Source: Chlamydia trachomatis (lineage in GTDB: Bacteria; Chlamydiota; Chlamydiia; Chlamydiales; 2-12-FULL-49-11). From it: 22,390 bases of DNA. The stretch's first letter is position 1, and each line of letters begins with the position of its first letter. The position numbers were made by a program, and so were the translations under genes. The stretch is taken from positions 1-22,390 of the forward strand of contig CAMCSI010000003.1 of the NCBI GenBank assembly GCA_945877885.1. The letters are read 5' to 3'. The notes under the pieces were generated by a model, which saw only the letters and a list, made by a program, of their open reading frames with translations, had not been told where the DNA came from and did no database searches. Below are positions 8,595 to 15,614 of the stretch, piece after piece.

Positions 8595-8924
8595 ATGAAT
8601 AAAAAGGCTCTTTTCATTGTATTTTTGATGACCGGTGTAATTTGTACTAGTTGTGAAATGTTTAAAAAAACTGAGCTTACGGCTCATCCAGATCCAAATG
8701 GTTCGCTAAATGAGCAAATTGCTTATCAAAAATCTGAAATTAAGAAGTATCAAACAGCTCTTGAAAAAGAAAAAGAGGTTTCTTTAAAAGCGTTAACAAC
8801 ACGCGATATGAGTGAGGTAAGAAGAGCTAATAACAAGCAAGAGCGATATGAGAGAAAGATAAAAGAGCATCAAACAGCGCTCATGAAACTTGAATATGAG
8901 CAAAAGCAGGAAGCCTCCAATTGA
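8595..8924 (+). CDS. Small putative lipoprotein with a coiled-coil domain
   Basis: A longer in-frame start exists at 8526, but I choose the ATG at 8595. It has GAGGTG at 8585-8590, and the protein then begins as a proper lipoprotein signal (MNKKALFIVFLMTGVICTSC). Cys at about residue 20 would be lipidated; the lipobox is loose (CTSC), as is common in Chlamydiae. The mature part of about 90 residues is almost wholly charged helix with heptad-like spacing (IAYQKSEIKKYQTALEKEKE, then a repeat of the EHQTALMKLE type), so a coiled coil is likely. It is probably anchored in the envelope. The stop TGA overlaps the TTG start of the next gene, so the two proteins are translationally coupled and may act together. 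Confidence 0.7.
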   Translation: MNKKALFIVFLMTGVICTSCEMFKKTELTAHPDPNGSLNEQIAYQKSEIKKYQTALEKEKEVSLKALTTRDMSEVRRANNKQERYERKIKEHQTALMKLEYEQKQEASN

Positions 8925-9280
8925 TTGTTAGAACTTTAATTATTTTAGCGTTTAGTTTTTTTGGCCAAGATTCTTTACATGCTCTTACGAAAAAATTTAC
9001 CATATCGAAAAATGCATCTAATAAAGAAACAGATATTGGCATGATTGATTCTCAAATACAATCTTTAGAAGAACTTAAAGCCTATTATTTAGCAAAAGCT
9101 GCAAGATTGAGAACTAAAGGAGATCGTCTGCAGTTTAATTCTTCAGAAGATGGGCTTGCCTCTGCACAAAAAAGCTGGAAATCTGCAGATGAATATGATA
9201 GAATCGCTGATCAAATTCAAGGCGATATTGATAATCTCAAAAAAGAGCGAGAAGAAGTGCTCGATAGATCTGATTATTAA
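8921..9280 (+). CDS. Small exported coiled-coil protein, TTG start
   Basis: A 119-residue protein starting at TTG (8921), overlapping the TGA of the lipoprotein gene. AGGAAG at 8908-8913 gives a good ribosome-binding site 7 bases upstream, and no ATG is available nearby. The N-terminus is a signal peptide (MIVRTLIILAFSFFGQDSLH, cleavage near SLHA). The remainder is helical and charged: IDSQIQSLEELKAYYLAKAA, then a second helix ending LKKEREEVLDRSDY. No family is recognised. With its neighbour it forms a small operon encoding two exported helical proteins, perhaps partners in the envelope (inference). Confidence 0.7.
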   Translation: MIVRTLIILAFSFFGQDSLHALTKKFTISKNASNKETDIGMIDSQIQSLEELKAYYLAKAARLRTKGDRLQFNSSEDGLASAQKSWKSADEYDRIADQIQGDIDNLKKEREEVLDRSDY

Positions 9281-9324
9281 CAATTTCCTTAAAAAAGAAA
9301 AATGATATCTTAAATAGAAGCGCG

Positions 9325-10467
9325 ATGATGTACGGAATTACCACACTTTTGGAAATATATACTTTTTGGTTAAACAATGAGGGTGAAAAAGAAGAAAATT
9401 TTGCCATTTCATTTTCAGCATCAGAACCTATTTCATCGATGTTGCTTATCGGCCTACCATCCATTAAGAAGTACTTAAATAAGAGGGTTTTTCGTGATGA
9501 GGAAATCGCTTATTTACATTCTTTGCAAAAAGCAGATGGAAAACTACTTTTTTCGGACAGATTTATTAGATTTATCTCAAATCTTACCTTTGATATAAAA
9601 TTGCAAGCTCCCTTAGAGGGGGTGGTTTTTTTTCCAGGGCAACCTATTTTAAAAGTTTCGGGAAATAAAATTGCTCTTAGTTTTTATAAAAGAATAATAG
9701 AATATTATTTACCAAGACAAATTGCAGTTGCCACAGAAGCAGAGTGGATAGCATCATTTATTGCACCAGCCTATGTTGTCTCTGAAAACTGCTCTACCTC
9801 TTTCGAAGTTGAATCTGAATTGGATACAAGAAGCGCATTTCTTGGTGGTTCAGTTGCCTCGTTAGATTTATATGCTGCTGTTACCTTTAATATCCCTTTA
9901 TTTTATGTAGAGCAAGGGAAAGACCTTAAGTTTATCGATGCCTCTGATAAAAACTTAGGCATGAAGATGGCAAGCTTAAATGTAGAGGATGAAATCTTTT
10001 TAAAGGGGGCTATTACAAGAGAGTTTATTGAAGAATTTCCCTATTATACCCCAAGTTTAAAGGGGGTCTTATTAGATCCTTCTGAGCTTAGGCTGACTCT
10101 TCCAAAGATTTGCTACCATTATTATCGAAATCAAGAGGTGCTTGATTCTGAATTTCAGATCTATCGATTTTTGCATAAAGGGTTGTTTATTGGAGATATA
10201 ATTACTAAAAACATCCTTTCCTTAAACAAAAAAACCATTTTTGGAAAATTTCATTCATCGCTAGAAAAGCAACCACTTTTGCAAAAAGTGACAGATGTAG
10301 AGCAGGAGTCTATCACCACTGTTAAATCTAGAGTGATTAAAAATATGCGATCTTTACCCTGTAAATACCGAGGTAAGGGAGCCCTTAAAACCTATCCAAT
10401 ACGAATATTTAAAGAACATCAAAGTCTTGTGAAGAAGGAGAGTTTTTCAAATACAAGGTTTGCATAA
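9325..10467 (+). CDS. Nicotinate phosphoribosyltransferase-like protein, active site degraded
   Basis: The 380-residue protein follows the layout of the nicotinate phosphoribosyltransferase (PncB) family. It has an N-terminal region with FRDEEIAYLHSL and LQAPLEGVVFFPGQPILKV, a central TRSAFLGGSVASLDLYAAVTF (matching the family's R-x-A-Y-I-G-G...T-S-N block), an LDPSEL stretch where the family has LDSGDL, and a C-terminal SLPCKYRGKGALKTYPIRIF like the usual Leu-Pro...Tyr-Pro-Val end. Residues expected in the active site are not where they should be: the basic Arg-Arg-Thr segment reads CSTSFEVES, and the segment holding the phospho-accepting His (A-H-S) reads VEQGK. I infer a non-catalytic or altered member. 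It starts at tandem ATGs (9325/9328) with a weak Shine-Dalgarno sequence. Its 3' end overlaps the DUF167 gene by 49 bases. Confidence 0.65.
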   Translation: MMYGITTLLEIYTFWLNNEGEKEENFAISFSASEPISSMLLIGLPSIKKYLNKRVFRDEEIAYLHSLQKADGKLLFSDRFIRFISNLTFDIKLQAPLEGVVFFPGQPILKVSGNKIALSFYKRIIEYYLPRQIAVATEAEWIASFIAPAYVVSENCSTSFEVESELDTRSAFLGGSVASLDLYAAVTFNIPLFYVEQGKDLKFIDASDKNLGMKMASLNVEDEIFLKGAITREFIEEFPYYTPSLKGVLLDPSELRLTLPKICYHYYRNQEVLDSEFQIYRFLHKGLFIGDIITKNILSLNKKTIFGKFHSSLEKQPLLQKVTDVEQESITTVKSRVIKNMRSLPCKYRGKGALKTYPIRIFKEHQSLVKKESFSNTRFA

Positions 10468-10688
10468 AGATCGTCAATTTCAAGAATTTTTTTCGGTGAG
10501 GTTTCTCCAGATTTTATGACTATGGCGCTTTTTGGAATGTTAAAGTTATCTGAAATTGTTTGAATTAAATTCTTATTAGCCAGCCCCTTTTCCCTGGGGG
10601 ACTTTACCTTCACAACTAAAAATTCCCCCTCCATTTTCTCGATGGAATTAATTCGTGCATTAGCTTTTACTTTTACTTTTAAAAACAT
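10419..10688 (-). CDS. DUF167 / YggU family protein
   Basis: An 89-residue cytoplasmic protein of the YggU/DUF167 family, whose function is unknown. The family's pattern is clear: KVKANARINSIEKMEGEFLV, then SPREKGLANKNLIQTISDNF, then IPKSAIVIKSGETSPKKILEI (the family usually has K-A-N-x-x-L and S-G-x-x-S-R-x-K). Length is normal. It is transcribed opposite to its neighbours, overlaps the 3' end of the PncB-like gene by 49 bases, and is divergent from the peroxiredoxin-like gene across 35 bp. Confidence 0.88.
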   Translation of the reverse strand: MFLKVKVKANARINSIEKMEGEFLVVKVKSPREKGLANKNLIQTISDNFNIPKSAIVIKSGETSPKKILEIDDLYANLVFEKLSFFTRL

Positions 10689-10723
10689 AGTGTTATTATA
10701 ACTTTTGTGGTAATTACAGGGCT

Positions 10724-11215
10724 ATGCGATATTTCATTATTTTCTTTTTCTCCATGCAGATTTTTGCAAATCACCCACAAGTAGGTGATGATGCCCCCGC
10801 CTTTAGTCTAAAAGATCAAGAGGGATTTACCCATACACTTGCAGCTCATCGGGGATCTTTTGTCCTTTTATTTTTCTATCCAAGAAATTTCACAGTGAGC
10901 GCACAAAAGAAATTACGTCAAATGCAAAAGCTGATCGAAACATCGATGAATGATAAATTTGTTGTCTACGGTATCAGCAGCAATTCTATTGAAAATCATC
11001 GAAAATTCTATGATAAACTTCAGGTATCTTTCGATTTACTGTCGGATGAGCAAGGGGATATAATTTCTGCCTATGGAGCAGATGGTCTTATAGAAACTAA
11101 GCCTTTGGTTTTCCTTATAGGGCCAGATGGTAGGTATTTCAAAATCTATGACAACATGCAGAAGTTTCTTTATTCTAACGACCTAATAACTTCTATAATT
11201 AAAAATGGTATTTAA
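10724..11215 (+). CDS. Exported peroxiredoxin-fold (AhpC/TSA, Bcp-like) protein without cysteine
   Basis: The 163-residue protein has a short signal peptide (MRYFIIFFFSMQIFA, cleavage near residues 15-16) and then the AhpC/TSA domain: VGDDAPAFSLKDQEGFTHTL, LLFFYPRNFT, VYGISSNSIENHRKFYDKL, FDLLSDEQGDIISAYGA and PLVFLIGPDGR. In true peroxiredoxins the peroxidatic Cys follows P-x-x-x-T-x-x. Here that position is Ala60 after Thr57, and the protein contains no Cys at all. It therefore cannot act as a thiol peroxidase. A structural, binding or chaperone role is possible. The start is supported by AGGG just upstream. The GT-2-like gene follows after 39 bp. Confidence 0.85.
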   Translation: MRYFIIFFFSMQIFANHPQVGDDAPAFSLKDQEGFTHTLAAHRGSFVLLFFYPRNFTVSAQKKLRQMQKLIETSMNDKFVVYGISSNSIENHRKFYDKLQVSFDLLSDEQGDIISAYGADGLIETKPLVFLIGPDGRYFKIYDNMQKFLYSNDLITSIIKNGI

Positions 11216-11227
11216 TTAATAATTATG

Positions 11228-11247
11228 CTCTTTTTATAAAAAAAGAG
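11228..11247 (+). promoter_or_regulatory. AT-rich hairpin covering a ribosome-binding site
   Basis: CTCTTTTT (11228-11235) pairs over a 4-nt loop with AAAAAGAG (11240-11247). The 3' arm holds most of the GAGGTG Shine-Dalgarno sequence (11245-11250) of the TTG-started gene at 11255. It could act as a weak temperature- or structure-dependent translational gate, or be chance in AT-rich DNA. Confidence 0.3.
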
Positions 11248-11254
11248 GTGTAAT

Positions 11255-12721
11255 TTGATAACCCTTGTTTATGAAGCGGATCATGCAATTCCAGTATTTG
11301 AAAATAAAATGCGAGAAATCTCTGGGGTGGAAGAGGTTAAGTGTATTTGTGTTTCAAACAAAGATCTTTCTAAGGGGTTTAATAGGGCGTTAAAGGAATC
11401 AGCTCACGATGTGGTAGTATTTTTGAAAAAAGGGGTGACCATTTACTCTGAGAATTGGGCAAGGGTGATTATTGATGCATTTTCGATGAATTCACATGGA
11501 ATAATTGGCACACTTGGCACTTTGATTATCCCTAAATCTGGGATGCTATGGGAGAAAGAGGAACCTTTGTGTGGAACTATTTGGTATGAAAAATATAACG
11601 ATGAAGGCATGAACCGCTTTGGCGAGGCCTTTAATGGTAAAATTCTGGATGTAATTTCTTTAGAAGGAAGTTTGATGGCCGTGCATAAAGATCGCCTAGC
11701 CACCACATTTGATGAAAGATTTATGGCAGATAGCTTCTTTGAATATGATTTTTGTATTGGTAACTACAAAAAAGGTGTTAAGGTTGGGGTTTTTTTTGGC
11801 GTGGATATTGTAAAAGAATCGCTTGATGAGCAAGATGAAGACTTTGAAGAAAATCACAGAAAATTCTTAGATAAATATGAGGATCTACCTTACCGCATTA
11901 CACCAAAGGTTTTTGTGGATAATTTTTTAGTAGAAATGGAAGCTACCCCACTTGTACATGTGATTATTCCTGTAAAAGAACATGTAGATGAGTTATTTGC
12001 TTGTTTAGAATCGATTTATATCAAAACTAAATATACTAATTTTAAGGTTACCATCGCCCTTTATGATGCCTCACTTGAGGATAAAGCAGAAATCTTGGCA
12101 TTTTCAGCTGGCTATAAGAATCTTAACTTATTTGAAAGCTCTCAGCACCAAATTGGAAAAATTTTGAATAATACAACTGAGGAAATAGAAAGTGATTTAG
12201 TAGTATTTTTATCTCAACATGTTGTTTTTGAAAACGATGCAATTTCATTAATGGTAAATACCTATTTAAAGAATCTTCAAACATGCGGTAGTGTTGGGAT
12301 AAGAACTCATCAAAAAAATCGCACTGTAAGACAGTTTGGATTACATCTGTTTTCTTTTGAAACAGACGATGGAGCCGAACTTGGTCTAGATCTAAAAGGG
12401 TTTGGAAAATCCTTTGCCTATAAAAATGAAACCGTTGATGGGGTGATGGGAAATTCGATCGAATGTTTCTTAATAAATAGAGATCTTTTTTTAAAAATGG
12501 GGAAATTTAACCCTAACTATGATCATAGTCTGGAAGATTTTGAGCTTAACCTCAAGCTCATTTTATCAGGAAAAACCAACTTCTTGGTAGGAAATGCTGT
12601 AGGCTCTTTCCATGGGATAGGAAAGCCGAAATTCACACCAAAGGACTATTTGCTATTAATGGATTACGTAAATAGTCATATTGATTCTTTACTACCCTAT
12701 GTAACCCTTGTTACGGCCTAA
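11255..12721 (+). CDS. Tandem glycosyltransferase-2-like (GT-A fold) protein
   Basis: A 488-residue cytoplasmic protein starting at TTG with GAGGTG close upstream; no ATG is suitably placed. It has two GT-A-like halves. Residues 1-205 resemble the Glyco_tranf_2_5 type: FNRALKESAHDVVVFLKKGV, then VISLEGSLMAVHKDRL at about 133-148, and YDFCIGNYKKGVKVGV. From about residue 230 (VHVIIPVKEHVDELFACLES) a second GT-2-like half runs to about 455, with LEDFELNLKLILSGK. The DxD that binds nucleotide-sugar metal in GT-2 enzymes is not evident in either half: the expected sites read VVFLKKGV and VVFLSQHV. The ED pair near 426 is kept. It may be an inactive or divergent glycosyltransferase. It ends 4 bp from the convergent hydrolase. 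Confidence 0.65.
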   Translation: MITLVYEADHAIPVFENKMREISGVEEVKCICVSNKDLSKGFNRALKESAHDVVVFLKKGVTIYSENWARVIIDAFSMNSHGIIGTLGTLIIPKSGMLWEKEEPLCGTIWYEKYNDEGMNRFGEAFNGKILDVISLEGSLMAVHKDRLATTFDERFMADSFFEYDFCIGNYKKGVKVGVFFGVDIVKESLDEQDEDFEENHRKFLDKYEDLPYRITPKVFVDNFLVEMEATPLVHVIIPVKEHVDELFACLESIYIKTKYTNFKVTIALYDASLEDKAEILAFSAGYKNLNLFESSQHQIGKILNNTTEEIESDLVVFLSQHVVFENDAISLMVNTYLKNLQTCGSVGIRTHQKNRTVRQFGLHLFSFETDDGAELGLDLKGFGKSFAYKNETVDGVMGNSIECFLINRDLFLKMGKFNPNYDHSLEDFELNLKLILSGKTNFLVGNAVGSFHGIGKPKFTPKDYLLLMDYVNSHIDSLLPYVTLVTA

Positions 12722-12725
12722 TTTT

Positions 12726-13676
12726 TTAGGATTTGTGAAAAGCAATCGCTCTTTCACATAAATGCTTAGTAACTATTTTTGTAGTACTTACATGACAGGC
12801 GCCGTAAACATTATAATGCTTTACTTTTGATGAATTATCCATTCTTGGATGCTCATTTGAAGGGGGTGTAACAGTTGTTTCATCCATACCTGCATAGTAT
12901 ACAAAGGCTCGTTCACAATTTTTTGGTAACTCTTTCCGCTGATTAAGTACGAGCGCTTTTGTATGCTCATTTTTATGTGAAAAACGCTCCAGTAAATCAG
13001 GGTTTAAAAATAGCTTTGCTAGGGGAAATTTGGCTAATTTACTTACCATTTTTGAGCCATAAGCACCTGTGATAGATCCGACAAACACAGCATTAGTAGG
13101 AGAAACATTTCTTAAATGCTCTTCTAGGTAAGAAGAGGAAAGGGCGCCTAAAGATGTACCTACAAGGACGATGCGATTAGTTGGATTCCTCTTGCAATAT
13201 GTTTGGAGCATCTTTTTAATTGGAGTAATAGTTTCTTCAAAGGATTGATTACCATCTTTTCGATTTTTAACCACTCTAATATCAGCTTCCTTACCCAGTT
13301 TTTTGTATGCAGTTTCAATTTCTTTTACATACTCTACCCACATTACAGCAGATGCCCCAAGTCCTGGAATGAAGACGTATAGATCTTTATTGGATTTTTT
13401 GTTATCAAGACTATTTAGTACGTTAACATTTGTTAAATCAAGTGAAGTATCAGGTTTGATTTTTAAGGAAATTTTAATATTTTCAATCATCATTAAGATG
13501 GCACATTTAATAAACACCCAAGCTGCCTTCACTTTATCTACTAATACTACATGCCATGGACGGGCGTCTATAAGTGTAGTGGTTTTTGGATCCCAAGGTT
13601 CAATATCACCCTTTCGAGTGTATTTAGGATCAGGTGCGTAGACCATTTTTGGGAAAAGTGGATTTGTACTGTGCAT
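12726..13676 (-). CDS. Alpha/beta hydrolase-fold protein (lipase/esterase-like)
   Basis: A 316-residue protein. An N-terminal extension of about 97 residues contains one amphipathic or hydrophobic helix (AAWVFIKCAILMMIENIKIS, about 51-70) that may attach it to a membrane. The alpha/beta-hydrolase domain follows: the oxyanion segment FIPGLGAS at 102-109, the nucleophile elbow G-T-S175-L-G, a plausible acid at Asp265 (YAGMDETTV) and His295 in GACHVS. The triad order Ser-Asp-His is as expected. The substrate cannot be told from the sequence. It lies 85 bp downstream of the DUF1207 gene on the same strand, with AT-rich repeated octamers in between that may hold its promoter. There is no Sec signal peptide. 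Confidence 0.75.
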   Translation of the reverse strand: MHSTNPLFPKMVYAPDPKYTRKGDIEPWDPKTTTLIDARPWHVVLVDKVKAAWVFIKCAILMMIENIKISLKIKPDTSLDLTNVNVLNSLDNKKSNKDLYVFIPGLGASAVMWVEYVKEIETAYKKLGKEADIRVVKNRKDGNQSFEETITPIKKMLQTYCKRNPTNRIVLVGTSLGALSSSYLEEHLRNVSPTNAVFVGSITGAYGSKMVSKLAKFPLAKLFLNPDLLERFSHKNEHTKALVLNQRKELPKNCERAFVYYAGMDETTVTPPSNEHPRMDNSSKVKHYNVYGACHVSTTKIVTKHLCERAIAFHKS

Positions 13677-13682
13677 ATAACC

Positions 13683-13718
13683 TTAATATTTAGATGATAT
13701 TAATATTATCTTAATATT
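13683..13718. promoter_or_regulatory. Three TTAATATT octamers upstream of the hydrolase gene
   Basis: TTAATATT occurs at 13683-13690, 13700-13707 and 13711-13718, immediately upstream of the hydrolase start, inside a nearly pure A/T tract with overlapping palindromes (TTAATATTAA at 13711-13720). It may contain the promoter or an operator, but low complexity makes chance repetition possible. Confidence 0.3.
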
Positions 13719-13761
13719 AAATTAAAGCCAAGATATTTGTAACACACTGAAAATAAGTAAC

Positions 13762-15039
13762 CTAAAAGCCCCAGGCGCCTCTAATTGCCCAATACTCAGT
13801 GATTTGATCATAAAATTGACCTTCACTATAGCCGTTATGGTACTCAAAAAAGACCCTAAAATTTCTTCCAGCTCTTTCATACTTAGACCATTCATACCCA
13901 AGTTGGGTGGTAAGAGAGGGTCTGTAGTCGTGCACTTGCCAGTTTTGACAGTCAAGGGCAAAGAAAGGGTATCCGTAAAGACGGGGATGTTTATATTTAT
14001 GAACAAGAGGTCTAAATTCTAAACCATACTCAAAATAAAAATGGCCCATAGGAAAAGAGCTATCATAATTAAGAATTACACCAGGTCCAAAATAAAAACG
14101 TAAGGCCTGATTAAATTGTAACGAACCAAAAAAATCAATTGCTTCAAAACTCGGATTGGTTCGAAGCACATCCGGCTGATTGACCATAAACTCATCACCT
14201 AGATGAGAAGAAATATGATAGATACGAAGGCGAAAGGAGTAGCTGTCTCTTGAGTAGCTGATGGGTATTGAAAGGATGTAGTCGGTGGTAACAAGCTCTG
14301 CCCACTCACCATTTGGCTGATTAGAGGGATTAATATTGAAATCTGCCCACATACAGGCACCAATATCAATTTGAACGTCACCACCAAATACATTGAAGAA
14401 TCGGTAGATAGGGAAAATATCGCCTAAAGATATAGCGATTTGATCCTTTGCAAGCACATAATCCCCAAAACGATAAGCAATAGAATAGACAGGATCTCTT
14501 GGGCTTGCAATAAGCGGTTCAAACAAAACCGTACTTTCAGGAAACCAAACACCTGTTAATTGAAGGTTTACCCTTCGTTCCTTCACACGTTCTGCTGCAG
14601 TTTTATCAATTTTCTTTTCAACCACCTTGCCAACGCCTGGTAAGTCCTGTACAAACGAGATGATACTATTTTTTATGCGCAAATCTGACGGCAAATTGTA
14701 CAAAAAGACATTTCTATCTTTATCTACAGATACAATTACATAGGTTTCATAGAAATTTGAATCAATCAGGGCCTGTATATACCCTTCAAGGTAACAAACA
14801 GACTCTTCAGCAAGAAGTTCAACAGGAATGTGATCCTTTTGAGTTAAACGTAGGCTTTTACTCGGCGCCCTTGAAGCCTTTGCATCAAAGCAAATAAGCG
14901 GATGCTTTAAAGTGTTTATGTGAGTTTCTGTGCTTGCCTTTAAAACATAAGGAACATTGACCTTACACTCATCAGCATTTAAAAATGACCATGAGAGGGT
15001 CATAACGGCAAGGGGTAGTGAAAAATATCTATTTGGCAT
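13762..15039 (-). CDS. DUF1207 family exported protein, probably outer membrane
   Basis: A 425-residue protein with an N-terminal signal peptide (MPNRYFSLPLAVMTLSWSFL, cleavage near NADE). An N-terminal domain of about 130 residues contains an amphipathic strand/helix segment (ESVCYLEGYIQALIDSNFYE). A long beta-rich region follows, with alternating aromatic residues typical of outer-membrane strands, ending in a terminal Phe (AIRGAWGF). The FPESTVLFEPLIASPRDP segment and the C-terminal RVFFEYHNGYSEGQFY are characteristic of DUF1207, a family of unknown function found in Chlamydiae and Planctomycetes relatives. The C-terminal Phe fits recognition by the BAM machinery (inference). No clear Shine-Dalgarno sequence precedes the ATG. 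Confidence 0.8.
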   Translation of the reverse strand: MPNRYFSLPLAVMTLSWSFLNADECKVNVPYVLKASTETHINTLKHPLICFDAKASRAPSKSLRLTQKDHIPVELLAEESVCYLEGYIQALIDSNFYETYVIVSVDKDRNVFLYNLPSDLRIKNSIISFVQDLPGVGKVVEKKIDKTAAERVKERRVNLQLTGVWFPESTVLFEPLIASPRDPVYSIAYRFGDYVLAKDQIAISLGDIFPIYRFFNVFGGDVQIDIGACMWADFNINPSNQPNGEWAELVTTDYILSIPISYSRDSYSFRLRIYHISSHLGDEFMVNQPDVLRTNPSFEAIDFFGSLQFNQALRFYFGPGVILNYDSSFPMGHFYFEYGLEFRPLVHKYKHPRLYGYPFFALDCQNWQVHDYRPSLTTQLGYEWSKYERAGRNFRVFFEYHNGYSEGQFYDQITEYWAIRGAWGF

Positions 15040-15193
15040 AAAAAAACGCAGCTACATTATTGCTAAACTTCCATATAAAAGGATTGGCAATAGTATGCAA
15101 CGATTTTTACACATCTTTAATCTTTTCGCCTTGCGTTAAATTTAATCTTAGCTTAAAATTTTTCACCTAATTATTTTAAACTATGGGGGATAG
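15040..15193. other. Intergenic stretch between DUF1207 gene and broken gene
   Basis: This 154-bp AT-rich gap separates two divergent genes. It should carry promoters for both, but I find no convincing -35/-10 pair. There is no sign of an RNA gene and no hairpin of note. Confidence 0.4.
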
Positions 15194-15553
15194 GTGGCTT
15201 CTGCATATACAATAGAATTATATATTAATTTTAAAATGGATGGTTGAATAGAGTTTGAGTTTGGAAAAGTTCCAGCCAAGACACATTTATCAGGAAAGAT
15301 AAATCAAAAACAATGCCCAAATGGTGCCTATCAAATATTTTTCAAAACCGAAAAGCCCTCTAGAGTCTTATCGTTATCGGAAGCCGCTGTTAAAACAATG
15401 AAGATATTTTTCGAAATTTCAGGTAAGAAAGGAGAAGTTGTATTCCCAGATCGAGAGCCTTTTGGACGCGGGAAGAACTTTTTGATTGAATTGTTGGAAT
15501 CTGAGGGGAATAAAATTCAGGCAATTGTTCATGAGAAGGTGAGTTTTTTTTAA
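15194..15553 (+). pseudogene. Small conserved-looking gene interrupted by an in-frame TGA
   Basis: Reading from GTG at 15194 (GGGGG at 15185-15189 could serve as ribosome-binding site), the frame gives 17 residues, a TGA at 15245-15247, then 101 further codons to TAA at 15551-15553 with no other stop. The downstream part reads as a normal protein (IEFEFGKVPAKTHLSGK ... KIFFEISGKKGEVVFPDREP ... GRGKNFLIELLES), yet has no start codon before an ATG about halfway through. Other genes here use TGA as a true stop, so recoding is unlikely. I read this as a recent nonsense mutation in a gene of unknown function. A simple alternative is a single-base deletion just after an ATG at 15238. The gene's 3' end abuts the first 51-bp repeat. 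Confidence 0.5.
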
Positions 15554-15599
15554 TCACCTTGAGTTAAAATAGTGTGTTTGCTTAAATTCTTACTATGAA
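15549..15599 (+). repeat. 51-bp direct repeat, copy 1 (promoter and start codon)
   Basis: It is identical over 51 bp to 16533-16583. It contains TTGAGT (15559-15564), a 17-bp spacer, TTAAAT (15582-15587) and an ATG at 15595 that leads nowhere here (10 codons to a TAG). It overlaps the stop codon of the upstream pseudogene. The transcript from this copy would begin near the ATG and give the BRO gene a leader of about 20 nt with a good Shine-Dalgarno sequence. Confidence 0.95.
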
Positions 15600-15614
15600 A
15601 GATAAAGGAAGATT

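Noticed and set aside
13804..14022. Long antisense frames inside the DUF1207, lepB, ileS and symporter genes
   Set aside because: They lie wholly within well-supported genes and lack ribosome-binding sites and protein-like features.
15245..15247. TGA as a recoded sense codon (Trp or selenocysteine)
   Set aside because: TGA serves as a normal stop for the lipoprotein gene at 8922-8924, no selenocysteine context is visible, and only this one frame is affected.
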